From positions 244,416-308,415 of the forward strand of contig JAPWHR010000008.1 of assembly GCA_027214345.1 (NCBI GenBank): a DNA stretch of 64,000 nt. Direction: 5' to 3'. A program made the translations under genes and the position numbers. Below, piece by piece: positions 17,388-25,686 of this stretch (its first letter is position 1; each line of letters begins with the position of its first letter). Source of the DNA: Comamonadaceae bacterium G21597-S1. GTDB taxonomy: Bacteria; Pseudomonadota; Gammaproteobacteria; Burkholderiales; Burkholderiaceae_C. The notes beneath the pieces were generated by a model. It ran no database searches. It was not told the origin of the DNA and was given only the letters and a program-made list of their open reading frames with translations.

Positions 17388-18304
17388 GGCAGGTGGCCCG
17401 ATGCGCAGCGGGCGATGGCCTGCGCCGCCTCGGCGATGCGCGGGCCGGCGCGCACCATGATGTCGGCGACGGCCGGCTCGAACACGCAGACCCGCTTGTT
17501 TTCGATGGCGCGCATGCGGGTCCAACCCGGTCGCTGGGCCATTCCGGCGAAGCCGGCGTCGCCGACCATGATCAGGTCCGGGTCGGCACGCACGACGAAC
17601 TCCGGGCTGATGCGCGGAAACGGCCCCAGTGCCCGCGGGACGATGTTGCGCAGGCCCAGTCGCTGCAGCGTCTCGCCGATGAACGACGACTCTCCCGCCG
17701 CATACGGCGCGGCGTTGACTTCGAAATACACGCGTGCCCCGCGCGCCGACGGTGACAAGGACCGGGCCGCCGCATCCACGCCCGCATCGATGTCGGCCCA
17801 CAACTGGCGCGCCTGCGCTTGGGCATCGAGCACCTGGCCCAGGATCTCCAGCACCCGCCGCACGTCGGCATATTGCTTGGGTTCGAGCGCCAGCACCACC
17901 AGGCCCAGCGACTCCAGCCTTGCAGCCACCGGCGACGAGGTCGCCAGCAGCACGAGGTCGGGACGCAGCGCCACGATGGCCTCGACGCTGGGGTCCAGCC
18001 CGCCTCCGACCCGTGGAAAGGCGCCTACCTGCGGCGGGAAATTGGAATAACGATCGACACCGACCAATTGCTCGCAATGCCCGAGCTGGCACACCATCTC
18101 GGTCAACGACGGATAGACGCTGACGATGCGCGCGGGCGCACCGGCCAGGCTCACGCGGTGCCCCCGGTCGTCGGTGATCGTCGTGGCGCCGGCCGCCGTG
18201 CCCAGGAAGGACAGGCCCAGCAACAGAAGCACCAGCCGGGCGAGCCAGCCGCGCCGGAGCCCCGGGCAATCGCCCGCACGCGAGCGGCAGGTGGCCTCAG
18301 CCAT
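17384..18304 (-). CDS. btuF: Periplasmic cobalamin-binding protein, BtuF-like
   Basis: A 306-residue class III substrate-binding protein. A basic N-terminus followed by LVLLLLGLSFLGTAAGA is a Sec signal peptide. The mature part starts ITDDRGHRVSLAGAPARIVSVYPSLTEMV, as in BtuF, with the two-lobe fold joined by a long helix (about residues 150-170). It would deliver B12 from the outer-membrane receptor to BtuCD. Its start overlaps the stop of the preceding BtuF-like gene by 8 bases, and its stop overlaps btuC by 4. Confidence 0.88.
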   Translation of the reverse strand: MAEATCRSRAGDCPGLRRGWLARLVLLLLGLSFLGTAAGATTITDDRGHRVSLAGAPARIVSVYPSLTEMVCQLGHCEQLVGVDRYSNFPPQVGAFPRVGGGLDPSVEAIVALRPDLVLLATSSPVAARLESLGLVVLALEPKQYADVRRVLEILGQVLDAQAQARQLWADIDAGVDAAARSLSPSARGARVYFEVNAAPYAAGESSFIGETLQRLGLRNIVPRALGPFPRISPEFVVRADPDLIMVGDAGFAGMAQRPGWTRMRAIENKRVCVFEPAVADIMVRAGPRIAEAAQAIARCASGHLP

Positions 18305-19121
18305 GGCGCGCGGCCCAGTCCATGACGATGCGGTGCAACTGCGCGGCGCCGTCGGTCAGCGCCGCCGGGCCGGGTTGCAGAATATCGGCGGACTTGATCT
18401 CGAAAATCTGACGGCTGCGCACCGCGGCCACCTCCGACCAGCCGGCGCGCGCGGCCACGCTGTCGGGGCGGAACTTCTTGCCGCACCAGGAGCCGACGAT
18501 GATGTCGGGGTCGCGGCGCACGATCTCGAGCCGGTCCGCGATGATGCGGTCGCGGCCCATGGGCTGGACGGCCAGTTCGGGAAAGACATCGTCGCCGCCG
18601 GCCATGCCGATCAACTCCGACACCCAGCGGATGGCACTGATGGCCGGCTCGTCCCATTCCTCGAAATAGACCCGCGGACGGCGCTGCAGCGCCCCGGCCG
18701 CCGCGCGCATGGCATCGAGACCGACGCGCATCGCTGCGATGCGCGCGAGTCCCGGGCCGGCCTGCCCGACCATTGCGGCAACCTGGTACAGCATCGAGAA
18801 GATGGACTCCACGCTGCGCTGGTTGAACACCGTCACCTGCACGCCCTGGCGGATCAACGCGGACGCGATGTCGGCCTGCAGGTCGGAGAAGCCGAACACG
18901 CAGTCAGGCTCGAGCGCGAGAATCCTGTCGATCTTCGCGCTCAGGAAGGCGCTGACCCGCGGCTTTTCCTGGCGCGCCCGGCGCGGTCGCACCGTGTAGC
19001 CGGAGATGCCGACGATGCGATGCTCCTGGCCCAGCAGGTACAACCATTCGGTGGTCTCCTCGGTCAGGCACACGATGCGCTGCGGCCCGAGGGCGGACGT
19101 GGCGGCGGCATCGTGGAGCAT
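18297..19121 (-). CDS. Cobalamin-binding protein, BtuF-like, without signal peptide
   Basis: A 274-residue second BtuF-type protein. It begins directly with the fold (GPQRIVCLTEETTEWLYLLGQEHRIVGIS) and has VSAFLSAKIDRILALEPDCVFGFSDLQADIA and YFEEWDEPAISAIRWVSELIGMAGG, but there is no hydrophobic leader, so it appears cytoplasmic. Proteins like this are commonly labelled cobalamin-binding protein in Proteobacterial B12 operons. Their role, perhaps holding or passing on imported corrinoid, is not established. It starts 4 bases after btuB and overlaps the secreted paralogue, so all are cotranscribed. Confidence 0.8.
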   Translation of the reverse strand: MLHDAAATSALGPQRIVCLTEETTEWLYLLGQEHRIVGISGYTVRPRRARQEKPRVSAFLSAKIDRILALEPDCVFGFSDLQADIASALIRQGVQVTVFNQRSVESIFSMLYQVAAMVGQAGPGLARIAAMRVGLDAMRAAAGALQRRPRVYFEEWDEPAISAIRWVSELIGMAGGDDVFPELAVQPMGRDRIIADRLEIVRRDPDIIVGSWCGKKFRPDSVAARAGWSEVAAVRSRQIFEIKSADILQPGPAALTDGAAQLHRIVMDWAARHG

Positions 19122-19125
19122 GGTC

Positions 19126-21090
19126 TCAGAACCGGTACAGGACGGATGCGGTAATGGTACGCCCGGCCTCGGGATAGATCGACGTGGTGACGCCGGCCGC
19201 GGTGCAGCCGAATGCCTGCGTGTAGTACTTGCGATCGGTCAGGTTGGCGATGCCCAGCGCCAGCTCGGCCGGCCCCCAGGTATAGGCATACCGCAGGTCC
19301 GCCGTGGCGTAGCCCGGGATCCTGCACTGGTTCGCGAAGTCCGGGCTCTGGCTCGACACCCAGGTCACGCCGCCGCTGATGGCATGGCCGGCGGCCGGGC
19401 GCCAGTCGGCGCGCAAGGCAACCGTGCGCTTGGGCACCAGCATCACGTCGTTGCCCCGATACGGTCCTTCCGTGAAACGCGCCTGGCGCAGCGCCACATT
19501 CAGGCGCACGTCGAGGGCTGCGTTGACCGCGTGCGAGGCCTCCAGTTCCAGGCCCTGGCGCCGGGTCGCGTCGAAGTTGACGTTGGCGCCGAACGGACCG
19601 AACGGCCCGTTGCCGGCCGGGTCGTAGCCGATCTCGTTACGCAAGGCACTGCGGTACCAGCGCAGTTCCAGCGCCGACGGCCCTGCACGCCAGCGGGCAC
19701 CGAGCTCGGTGTCGCGCGAGGTCTGCGGCTGTAGCGCCACGGCGGGATTGGTGAACGAAAACTCGTCCACGTTGGCCAGACGAAAGCTGCGTGCCGTGCG
19801 CACGTATCCGGTCACGCCGGCGCCGAGTTCCTGGCTCAGGCCGATCTCCCACGCATGCTCGCGCTGGTCCAGCGCGGTGGCCGACTGGGCTTCGGACTTG
19901 TCCAGGCCCTCGTTGCGATAACCCAGCGAGAGCCGGGTACCGCTGCCTGGCCAGGACAGATCGTTCTTGACGTACCAGGCTGAATTGTGGGCCCGCGCCT
20001 GCGTGCCGGCCGGCGTGAACAATGAAGCGACGATGGTGCGTTCCCAGCGGGTGTTGTCATGGCCCACCACGAAGACATTGGGCAGCGTGCCCAGCATGCC
20101 CTCGTGGCGCGCGCGCAGGCTGGTGTTGTAGGAGTCGACCGAATAAGCGAACGGCGTGCCGAAGGCCAGGCTGTCGTAATCCTTGCTGCGCTGGTTGGCA
20201 TCGGCCACCAGTTGCCATGCGCCCACGAAGGCTTCGGCAAAGATGCCGGCATGGTCCTTCTGCGCCGCGGCGTACTCCGTTAGCGAGTTGGCCTGGCGCG
20301 GATCGGCCGCGTATTGCGCGGCGGTCAGCGCGCCCGGCGAGCCGCTGCGAAATGCGTCGCGTCCGCCGCGCACACCCAGGCGCAGCCACGCATTGCTCCA
20401 CTGCACCGACGCCGATGTCGCATCGGTGGCGGATGCGAAATTGTCCCGGTGACCGTCGCTGTTGCGGTCGCTGGCCGCCACGTCGACCGAAAACCCGCCC
20501 GAGGCCAGCGTGGCTGTCGCACGCGATTCGCGCAAGCCCTGGCTGCCACCGGCCACGTAGACCTGGGCTGCATTGCGGCGCTGCGCACCGCTGCCCGCCT
20601 TGGTCGTGACGACGATCACGCCACCGGTGGCGCCTTCGCCGTAGAGCACTGCACCGGTGCCCCGCAACACCTCGATTTTCTCGACGGTGTCGATCGGAAT
20701 CGACGACAGGCCGGCACTCGTCAGGTCGGCCTCGTTCAGCCGCAACCCGTCGACGATGACGACCTGGTTGCTGCCCGCCGTCGAGCCGAAGCCACGCAGA
20801 TCCAGGCTGTAGTTATTGCCGCCGGAGGTGTCCAGCCGGCCCACCACGCCGAGCAGTTTCATCACCGCCTCGTTGACAGTGGTCGCCCCGGAGGCGCGGA
20901 TGTCGTCGGCGGTGACGACACTGACACCAAAGGGCAGTGACGCGGCGGGCTCGGCGAATCGTGTCGCAGTCACGGTGACGGCGGGCAGTTGCGACTGCGC
21001 CAGTGCAGGACACGCTGCGGCAACCGCCATCGGTATCGCGCACAGTCGCACGGCGGCAACCTTGGGAAAGGAAGAGGAAGAGACATTCAT
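19126..21090 (-). CDS. btuB: TonB-dependent vitamin B12 receptor
   Basis: A 654-residue outer-membrane receptor. A signal peptide (to about residue 32, after ALAQ) is followed by a TonB-box-like AVTVTATR. The plug domain carries SLDLRGFGSTAGSNQVVIVDGLRLNEADLTSAGLSSIPIDTVEKIEVLRGTGAVLYGEGATGGVI in pieces typical of BtuB. The C-terminal beta-barrel ends with the terminal aromatic residue Phe (VLYRF). It is first in the operon and directly downstream of a cobalamin riboswitch. The start at 21090 is chosen because the signal peptide begins there. An ATG 15 codons upstream lies inside the leader. Confidence 0.93.
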   Translation of the reverse strand: MNVSSSSFPKVAAVRLCAIPMAVAAACPALAQSQLPAVTVTATRFAEPAASLPFGVSVVTADDIRASGATTVNEAVMKLLGVVGRLDTSGGNNYSLDLRGFGSTAGSNQVVIVDGLRLNEADLTSAGLSSIPIDTVEKIEVLRGTGAVLYGEGATGGVIVVTTKAGSGAQRRNAAQVYVAGGSQGLRESRATATLASGGFSVDVAASDRNSDGHRDNFASATDATSASVQWSNAWLRLGVRGGRDAFRSGSPGALTAAQYAADPRQANSLTEYAAAQKDHAGIFAEAFVGAWQLVADANQRSKDYDSLAFGTPFAYSVDSYNTSLRARHEGMLGTLPNVFVVGHDNTRWERTIVASLFTPAGTQARAHNSAWYVKNDLSWPGSGTRLSLGYRNEGLDKSEAQSATALDQREHAWEIGLSQELGAGVTGYVRTARSFRLANVDEFSFTNPAVALQPQTSRDTELGARWRAGPSALELRWYRSALRNEIGYDPAGNGPFGPFGANVNFDATRRQGLELEASHAVNAALDVRLNVALRQARFTEGPYRGNDVMLVPKRTVALRADWRPAAGHAISGGVTWVSSQSPDFANQCRIPGYATADLRYAYTWGPAELALGIANLTDRKYYTQAFGCTAAGVTTSIYPEAGRTITASVLYRF

Positions 21091-21167
21091 GAGACAAGAC
21101 CCAGCTGGTACCCTGGCCGTCGTCCCCGACGGCATGCGGGCGCAATGACCGGCTGCAGGCAGCCGGC

Positions 21168-21352
21168 CGCGTCGTTGGCCGGTATCCGGGCTGGTGGAAC
21201 AACTGCCATCGCCTTCCCAGACGCGTGTTCAGGACGTCCAGTGGCTGTGATGGCAACGAGGCCCGAGGGCCCGTCCACTTACCGTTGCGGGGGCAGCGCA
21301 GGTTAGCCCGGCCTTTGCCAGCCGGGCCCCCTGCTTCCCGTTGAACTGCAGC
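21168..21352 (-). ncRNA. Cobalamin riboswitch
   Basis: The 338-base leader of btuB contains the conserved landmarks of the cobalamin aptamer on the minus strand. In order these are a 5' hairpin region, GCTGCCCCCGCAACGGTAA at 21279-21297, the B12 box CAGCCACTGG at 21238-21247, then GGGAAGGCG and the closing CCCGGATACCGGCC near 21177-21190. It binds adenosylcobalamin or a related corrinoid and lowers expression of btuB and the genes behind it. The exact 5' edge is approximate. No T-rich terminator follows, so control at the ribosome site is more likely than transcription termination. Confidence 0.93.
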
Positions 21353-21428
21353 ATGTGAACCACACTGCGAGCACCAACGCGGCAATTCTATGCGACCGCC
21401 CAGGCGCTAACTCTACAATGGACCACCT

Positions 21429-21659
21429 ATGTCGAACCCGTCCAAAATCGACCAGATCGCCGAACGCGTGGAACGTTTGCTGGTACGCCACGCGGAATTG
21501 CAGCGAACGAATACCTTGCTCACGAGCCAGGTCGAAGCCCTCACCGCCGAGCGCGACTCCCTGAAGTCCCGCCTGGGCGCGGCGCGGGCGCGGGTGGACG
21601 CCTTGCTCGACCGGCTTCCCGAAGCCGGTGTCGGCAACAACAGCAAAGATGCGTCATGA
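21429..21659 (+). CDS. Small coiled-coil protein, ZapB-like (TIGR02449-type)
   Basis: A 76-residue protein predicted as one long amphipathic coiled coil (residues 5-62, IDQIAERVERLLVRHAELQRTNTLLTSQVEALTAERDSL in heptads) with a disordered tail. Such proteins sit immediately before zapA in many Beta- and Gammaproteobacteria and probably assist Z-ring assembly. Its stop overlaps the zapA ATG by 4 bases. It is divergent from the btuB riboswitch leader. Confidence 0.8.
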   Translation: MSNPSKIDQIAERVERLLVRHAELQRTNTLLTSQVEALTAERDSLKSRLGAARARVDALLDRLPEAGVGNNSKDAS

Positions 21660-22000
21660 AGCAGCTTGAAGTCCAGATCATGGGCCAGAACTATCTGCTG
21701 GGTTGCCCGCCCGGCGGAGAGGCCCGCCTGCTCGAGGCCGTGGAACGTGTCGATACCGCCATGTGCAAGATCCGCGACGTCGGCAAGGTGCGCGCGCGCG
21801 ACCGCATTGCCGTGCTGGCGGCGCTGAACCTGGCGTTCGACCTCGGCGAAGACGCCGGCCATGCCGCAGCCCCCACAGCGGCTCCTGCCCCGCAAAACGC
21901 ATCCGCGTCGTCCGAGCTGGACGCCGACGACAACCAGATGCTGGCCTCGCTGCTGGACCGGCTCGATCGCGCGCTGGGCGAAGACGGCCAGCTGATCTGA
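21656..22000 (+). CDS. zapA: Cell division protein ZapA
   Basis: A 114-residue Z-ring-associated protein that cross-links FtsZ filaments at midcell. It begins MKQLEVQIMGQNYLLGCPPGGEARLLEAVERVDTAMCKIR, matching the ZapA globular head. The helix DRIAVLAALNLAFDL follows, then an Ala/Pro-rich insert (about residues 68-82) before the C-terminal helix. It is translationally coupled to the ZapB-like gene (ATGA) and followed by the 6S RNA gene, an order conserved in many Proteobacteria. Confidence 0.92.
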   Translation: MKQLEVQIMGQNYLLGCPPGGEARLLEAVERVDTAMCKIRDVGKVRARDRIAVLAALNLAFDLGEDAGHAAAPTAAPAPQNASASSELDADDNQMLASLLDRLDRALGEDGQLI

Positions 22001-22053
22001 GCACAGACCTGCACATCGTGGGTCTTTTGGCTTCCCGGTCCATCACCTCCGCC

Positions 22054-22059
22054 TACAAT
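22054..22059 (+). promoter_or_regulatory. -10 element of the 6S RNA promoter
   Basis: TACAAT lies 7 bases before the expected 5' end of the 6S RNA. No convincing -35 hexamer is seen at 17 bases. The element is separate from zapA, although read-through from zapA is also possible. Confidence 0.6.
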
Positions 22060-22065
22060 GTCCTC

Positions 22066-22242
22066 GTCTGCAGTGTCCATCGGGCTTTTAATTCCTTGAA
22101 CCAATGCTCTCGTAGCTCGGGCTTGGAACATCGCCTGGCTGGTGTGATCATCTCGCGTCAGATGAACCCGACGTCAACGCTGACCTCGCCCACCTGAACC
22201 CCGGTTCAGGATGCGGTTCGGTGGCCCCTGCAGGCACCTTTT
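22066..22242 (+). ncRNA. ssrS: 6S RNA
   Basis: About 177 bases directly downstream of zapA, with the primary sequence of Betaproteobacterial 6S RNA (blocks TTTTAATTCCTTGAACC and GATCATCTCGCGTCAGATGA). The ends pair: TCTGCAGTGTCC near the 5' end with GGCCCCTGCAGG at the 3' end (10 of 12 pairs), forming the closing stem. The CCTGAACC/GGTTCAGG hairpin is the 3' side element. The RNA binds sigma-70 RNA polymerase as a promoter mimic in stationary phase. Its 3' end abuts the start of the TauE-type gene. The usual ygfA partner is not here. Confidence 0.9.
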
Positions 22243-22248
22243 CTTCTC

Positions 22249-23049
22249 GTGGATTTCTCCCTCACCCTGATCCTCGAACTGGCGTTGCTGGGGCTCTGCA
22301 CCGGCTTCCTGGCCGGACTGCTGGGACTGGGCGGAGGCATGATGATGGTGCCGTTCCTCACCTTCATCCTGAGCACGCGCAACTACCCGCCCGAACACGT
22401 CATCAAGATGGCCGTGGCCACGTCACTGGCCACGATCTGCTTCACGTCGCTGGCGTCGGTGCGCGCCCATCACCGCCGCGGTGCCGTGCGCTGGCCCATC
22501 GTGCGGGTGCTGGCGCCGGGCATCCTGCTCGGATCCTTCGTCGGGGCACAGATCGCCGCCGCGATGCCGGCACGCCTGCTCGGCTACCTGTTCGCCGGAT
22601 TCGTCGCCTTCTCGGCCACGCAGCTGGTGCTCAACCGCAAACCGAAGCCGTCGCGCACCCTGCCCGGAACACCCGGCATGTTCGGTGTCGGCAACCTGAT
22701 CGGACTGCTGTCCTCGCTGGTTGGCGCCGGTGGCGCGTTCGTGTCCGTCCCGTTCATGACCTGGTGCAACGTCGTCATCCACCAGGCGGTGGCCACGTCG
22801 GCGGCACTCGGATTTCCCATTGCGCTGGCCGGCTCGATCGGTTACCTGGTTGCCGGATGGAGCCTGCCGGACATGCCCGCGGGAGCGCTCGGTTATCTGT
22901 ACTGGCCGGGTTTCCTGGTGTTGTCGGCGGCCAGCATCGTGACCGCTCCCCTGGGCGCCCGGGTCGCCCACAGCATCGACGTGGCACCACTCAAGCGGGT
23001 GTTCGCGATCGTGCTGTACGCTCTGGCTGCGTATTTCATCCTGCGCTGA
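22249..23049 (+). CDS. TauE/SafE family sulfite exporter-like permease
   Basis: A 266-residue membrane protein with about eight transmembrane helices. Two related halves each carry a G-rich motif: FLAGLLGLGGGMMMVPFLTF near residues 18-37 and GLLSSLVGAGGAFVSVPFM near residues 152-170, the hallmark of TauE/SafE exporters of sulfite, sulfoacetate or organic anions. The reading frame begins with GTG at 22249. There is no Shine-Dalgarno, and the 6S RNA 3' end lies only a few bases upstream. No alternative start would keep the first helix. It heads an apparent operon with a ketopantoate-reductase-like enzyme and an acyl-CoA synthetase. Confidence 0.85.
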   Translation: MDFSLTLILELALLGLCTGFLAGLLGLGGGMMMVPFLTFILSTRNYPPEHVIKMAVATSLATICFTSLASVRAHHRRGAVRWPIVRVLAPGILLGSFVGAQIAAAMPARLLGYLFAGFVAFSATQLVLNRKPKPSRTLPGTPGMFGVGNLIGLLSSLVGAGGAFVSVPFMTWCNVVIHQAVATSAALGFPIALAGSIGYLVAGWSLPDMPAGALGYLYWPGFLVLSAASIVTAPLGARVAHSIDVAPLKRVFAIVLYALAAYFILR

Positions 23050-23069
23050 ACCTGAAAGGACGACGGAAC

Positions 23070-24092
23070 ATGCGAATCTGCGTGGTCGGAGCCGGTGCGA
23101 TCGGCGGCATGCTGGGCGCGCGGCTGGCACTGGCCGGCAATACCGTGAGCCTGATCGCGCGCGGCCCCCATCTGCGGGCCATTCGCAGCGACGGACTGAC
23201 GCTGATCGACGAGGCGGGCACATCGCATGTAACCCGACCGGCTTGCGCGACCGACACCCTGGTCGATGCCGGTCCACAGGATGTCGTGGTGCTGGCCATG
23301 AAAGCGCACCAGGTGGCCGATGTGGCGCCGCAGCTGTTCCCGTTGCTGGAGTCCGGCACACGCATCGTGACGATGCAAAACGGCATCCCGTGGTGGTACT
23401 TCCACGGCCTGACCGGCCCCTGGCACGGCACGACGCTGCACAGCCTGGACCCCGACGGCAGCATCGCCCGCCATGTGCCGGCCGAGCGCATCATCGGCAG
23501 CGTCGTCTACCCGGCCTGCGAAGTAGTACGTCCCGGCGTGATCCAGGTGATCGAGGGCAACCGGTTCAGCCTGGGCGAGCCGGACGGCAGCGACTCGCCA
23601 TCGATCAGGGCCATCAGCGAGGTCTTCAAGGCGGCGGGGCTGCGGGCGCCCGTCACCCGCGACATCCGATCCGAGATCTGGCTCAAGGTCTGGGGCAACC
23701 TCAGCTTCAACCCGATCAGCGCCCTGACCCATGCCACGCTCGAGGACATCTGCCTGTACGGGCCGACCCGCGCACTGGCCGCGGGCATGATGACCGAAGC
23801 CCAGGCCATCGGCGAGAAACTCGGCGTACGGTTCAAGGTCAGCCTGGACAAGCGCATCGCCGGCGCCCAGGCGGTCGGCCAGCACAAAACCTCGATGCTG
23901 CAGGACGTTGAGCAGGGACGCCCGCTGGAGTTGCAGGCGCTGGTCGGCTCGGTCGCGGAACTCGGCCGCATCACGCAGACGCCGACGCCGTCGATCGACG
24001 CGGTCTGGGCGCTGGCCAGCCTGCTGGCGCGCACGCTGCAACAACACCAGGCGCGGCTCTCGGTTGCGTCGACCACCCGGAACCAACCATGA
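23070..24092 (+). CDS. 2-dehydropantoate 2-reductase family protein
   Basis: A 340-residue NADP-dependent oxidoreductase of the PanE/ApbA family. The Rossmann motif GAGAIGGMLGARL is at residues 7-19. The family pattern VLAMKAHQV and the catalytic Lys region RSEIWLKVWGNLSFNPISALT are both present. It probably reduces a 2-keto acid to a 2-hydroxy acid. Its context in an operon with an exporter and a CoA ligase suggests a catabolic role rather than pantothenate synthesis. It overlaps the next gene by ATGA. The start at 23070 follows AAAGGA. Confidence 0.82.
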   Translation: MRICVVGAGAIGGMLGARLALAGNTVSLIARGPHLRAIRSDGLTLIDEAGTSHVTRPACATDTLVDAGPQDVVVLAMKAHQVADVAPQLFPLLESGTRIVTMQNGIPWWYFHGLTGPWHGTTLHSLDPDGSIARHVPAERIIGSVVYPACEVVRPGVIQVIEGNRFSLGEPDGSDSPSIRAISEVFKAAGLRAPVTRDIRSEIWLKVWGNLSFNPISALTHATLEDICLYGPTRALAAGMMTEAQAIGEKLGVRFKVSLDKRIAGAQAVGQHKTSMLQDVEQGRPLELQALVGSVAELGRITQTPTPSIDAVWALASLLARTLQQHQARLSVASTTRNQP

Positions 24093-25633
24093 CCCGTTTC
24101 GCCACCCTACCCGAGATGATCGCGGCCCAGCCGCACGAGGCCGTTGCCCTGATGGCGCCCGCGCGCGACCCGCTGACCTACGGCGCACTCGCGCAACTGG
24201 TGCGCCGCACGGCGCAGCAGCTGCGTGCGCATGGCCTGGCACGCTCCGATCGGGTCGCCCTGGTGCTCGAGAACGGGCCCGAGATGGCCTGTGCCTTCGT
24301 TGCCGTGGCCGCCGCATGCACCGCCGCACCGCTCAATGCGGCCTACCGGGGCGAGGAGTTCGCGTTCTACCTGTCGGACCTCGGCGCCAAGGCGCTGATC
24401 GTCGCACAGGGCAGCGAGAGTGCGGCCATCGCGGCCGCGCGCGCGCTGGGCATGCTCGTGTTGCAGCTGCGGGCAGACCCCGCCGCGCCGGCTGGCAGCT
24501 TCACGCTGCATACCGCGGCCGACGCCCCGGCGAGCGCCCCCCCGGCGATGCCGGACGCGGCGCCGGCCAGCGCCGCGGACGTGGCGCTGATCCTGCACAC
24601 CTCGGGCACGACCTCGCGGCCCAAGATCGTGCCGCTGAGTCATGGCAACCTGTGCGCGTCGGCGCGCAACATCAGCCACACGCTGCAGTTGACGCCGTCG
24701 GACTGCGGCTTGCACGTGATGCCGATGTTCCACATCCACGGCCTGATCGCCGGGTTGCTGGCACCCCTGTCCGTCGGCAGCCGGGTCTTCTGCACGCCCG
24801 GCTTCCATGCGCTGCGATTCTTCGGCTGGCTGCGCGAGAGCCATGCGACCTGGTATACCGCGGTGCCCACCATGCACCAGGCCATCCTGGCGCGCGCACC
24901 GCACAACCGGGACGTGATCCGCGAGCATCCGCTGCGTTTTCTGCGTTCCTCGTCATCGTCGATGCCGCCGCAGGTGATCGCCGAACTGGAGCAGGTGTTC
25001 GCCGCCCCGTTGATCGAGTCCTACGGCATGACCGAGGCCACGCACCAGATGGCCAGCAGCCCGTTACCGCCGGGTCGGCGCATTCCCGGCTCGGTCGGTC
25101 CGGCCGCCGGCCCGCAGATCGCCATCATGGACGAGCACGGGCAACGACTGGCCCGTGGCCAGGTCGGCGAGGTCGTGATCCGCGGCGACAACGTGACCGC
25201 GGGTTACGAGAACAATCCGAAAGCCAATGCCGAGGCCTTTGTCGACGGATGGTTCCGCACCGGTGACCAGGGCGTGCTCGATGCCGACGGTTATCTCACC
25301 CTCACCGGCCGGCTCAAGGAGATCATCAACCGCGGCGGCGAGAAGATCTCGCCGCGCGAGATCGACGAAGTGCTGATGGACCATCCGGCTGTGGCCCAGG
25401 CCGTGACCTTCGCGATGCCGCACCCCAAGCTCGGCGAAGAGGTGGGCGCTGCCGTCGTGCTGCGCGAGTCGGCACCACCGGCCGATGAGGCCGGCCTGCG
25501 CGCCTTCGTGGCCAGCCGCGTTGCCGACTACAAGGTTCCGCGCCGGATCCTGATCCTGGCCGAGATTCCCAAGGGCGCAACCGGCAAGCTGCAGCGTATC
25601 GGGCTGGCGGCCAAGCTGGGCCTGGGATCGTAG
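24089..25633 (+). CDS. AMP-dependent acyl-CoA synthetase, oxalyl-CoA-synthetase-like
   Basis: A 514-residue ANL-superfamily adenylate-forming ligase. The ATP loop is HTSGTTSRPK (about residues 170-179), followed by SYGMTEATHQM, GWFRTGDQG, the hinge GRLKEIINRGGEKISP and the C-terminal catalytic Lys in PKGATGKLQR. HVMPMFHIHGLIAGLLAPLSVGS is typical of the plant and fungal AAE3/Pcs60 oxalate-CoA ligases, so oxalate or a short dicarboxylate is a reasonable substrate, but this is inference. It is coupled by ATGA to the reductase-like gene. Confidence 0.85.
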   Translation: MTRFATLPEMIAAQPHEAVALMAPARDPLTYGALAQLVRRTAQQLRAHGLARSDRVALVLENGPEMACAFVAVAAACTAAPLNAAYRGEEFAFYLSDLGAKALIVAQGSESAAIAAARALGMLVLQLRADPAAPAGSFTLHTAADAPASAPPAMPDAAPASAADVALILHTSGTTSRPKIVPLSHGNLCASARNISHTLQLTPSDCGLHVMPMFHIHGLIAGLLAPLSVGSRVFCTPGFHALRFFGWLRESHATWYTAVPTMHQAILARAPHNRDVIREHPLRFLRSSSSSMPPQVIAELEQVFAAPLIESYGMTEATHQMASSPLPPGRRIPGSVGPAAGPQIAIMDEHGQRLARGQVGEVVIRGDNVTAGYENNPKANAEAFVDGWFRTGDQGVLDADGYLTLTGRLKEIINRGGEKISPREIDEVLMDHPAVAQAVTFAMPHPKLGEEVGAAVVLRESAPPADEAGLRAFVASRVADYKVPRRILILAEIPKGATGKLQRIGLAAKLGLGS

Positions 25634-25686
25634 CCCTGCGCACGGCTGCGCGACGCGGGCCTCACCCGCTGCTGCGCCGCGGCGGC

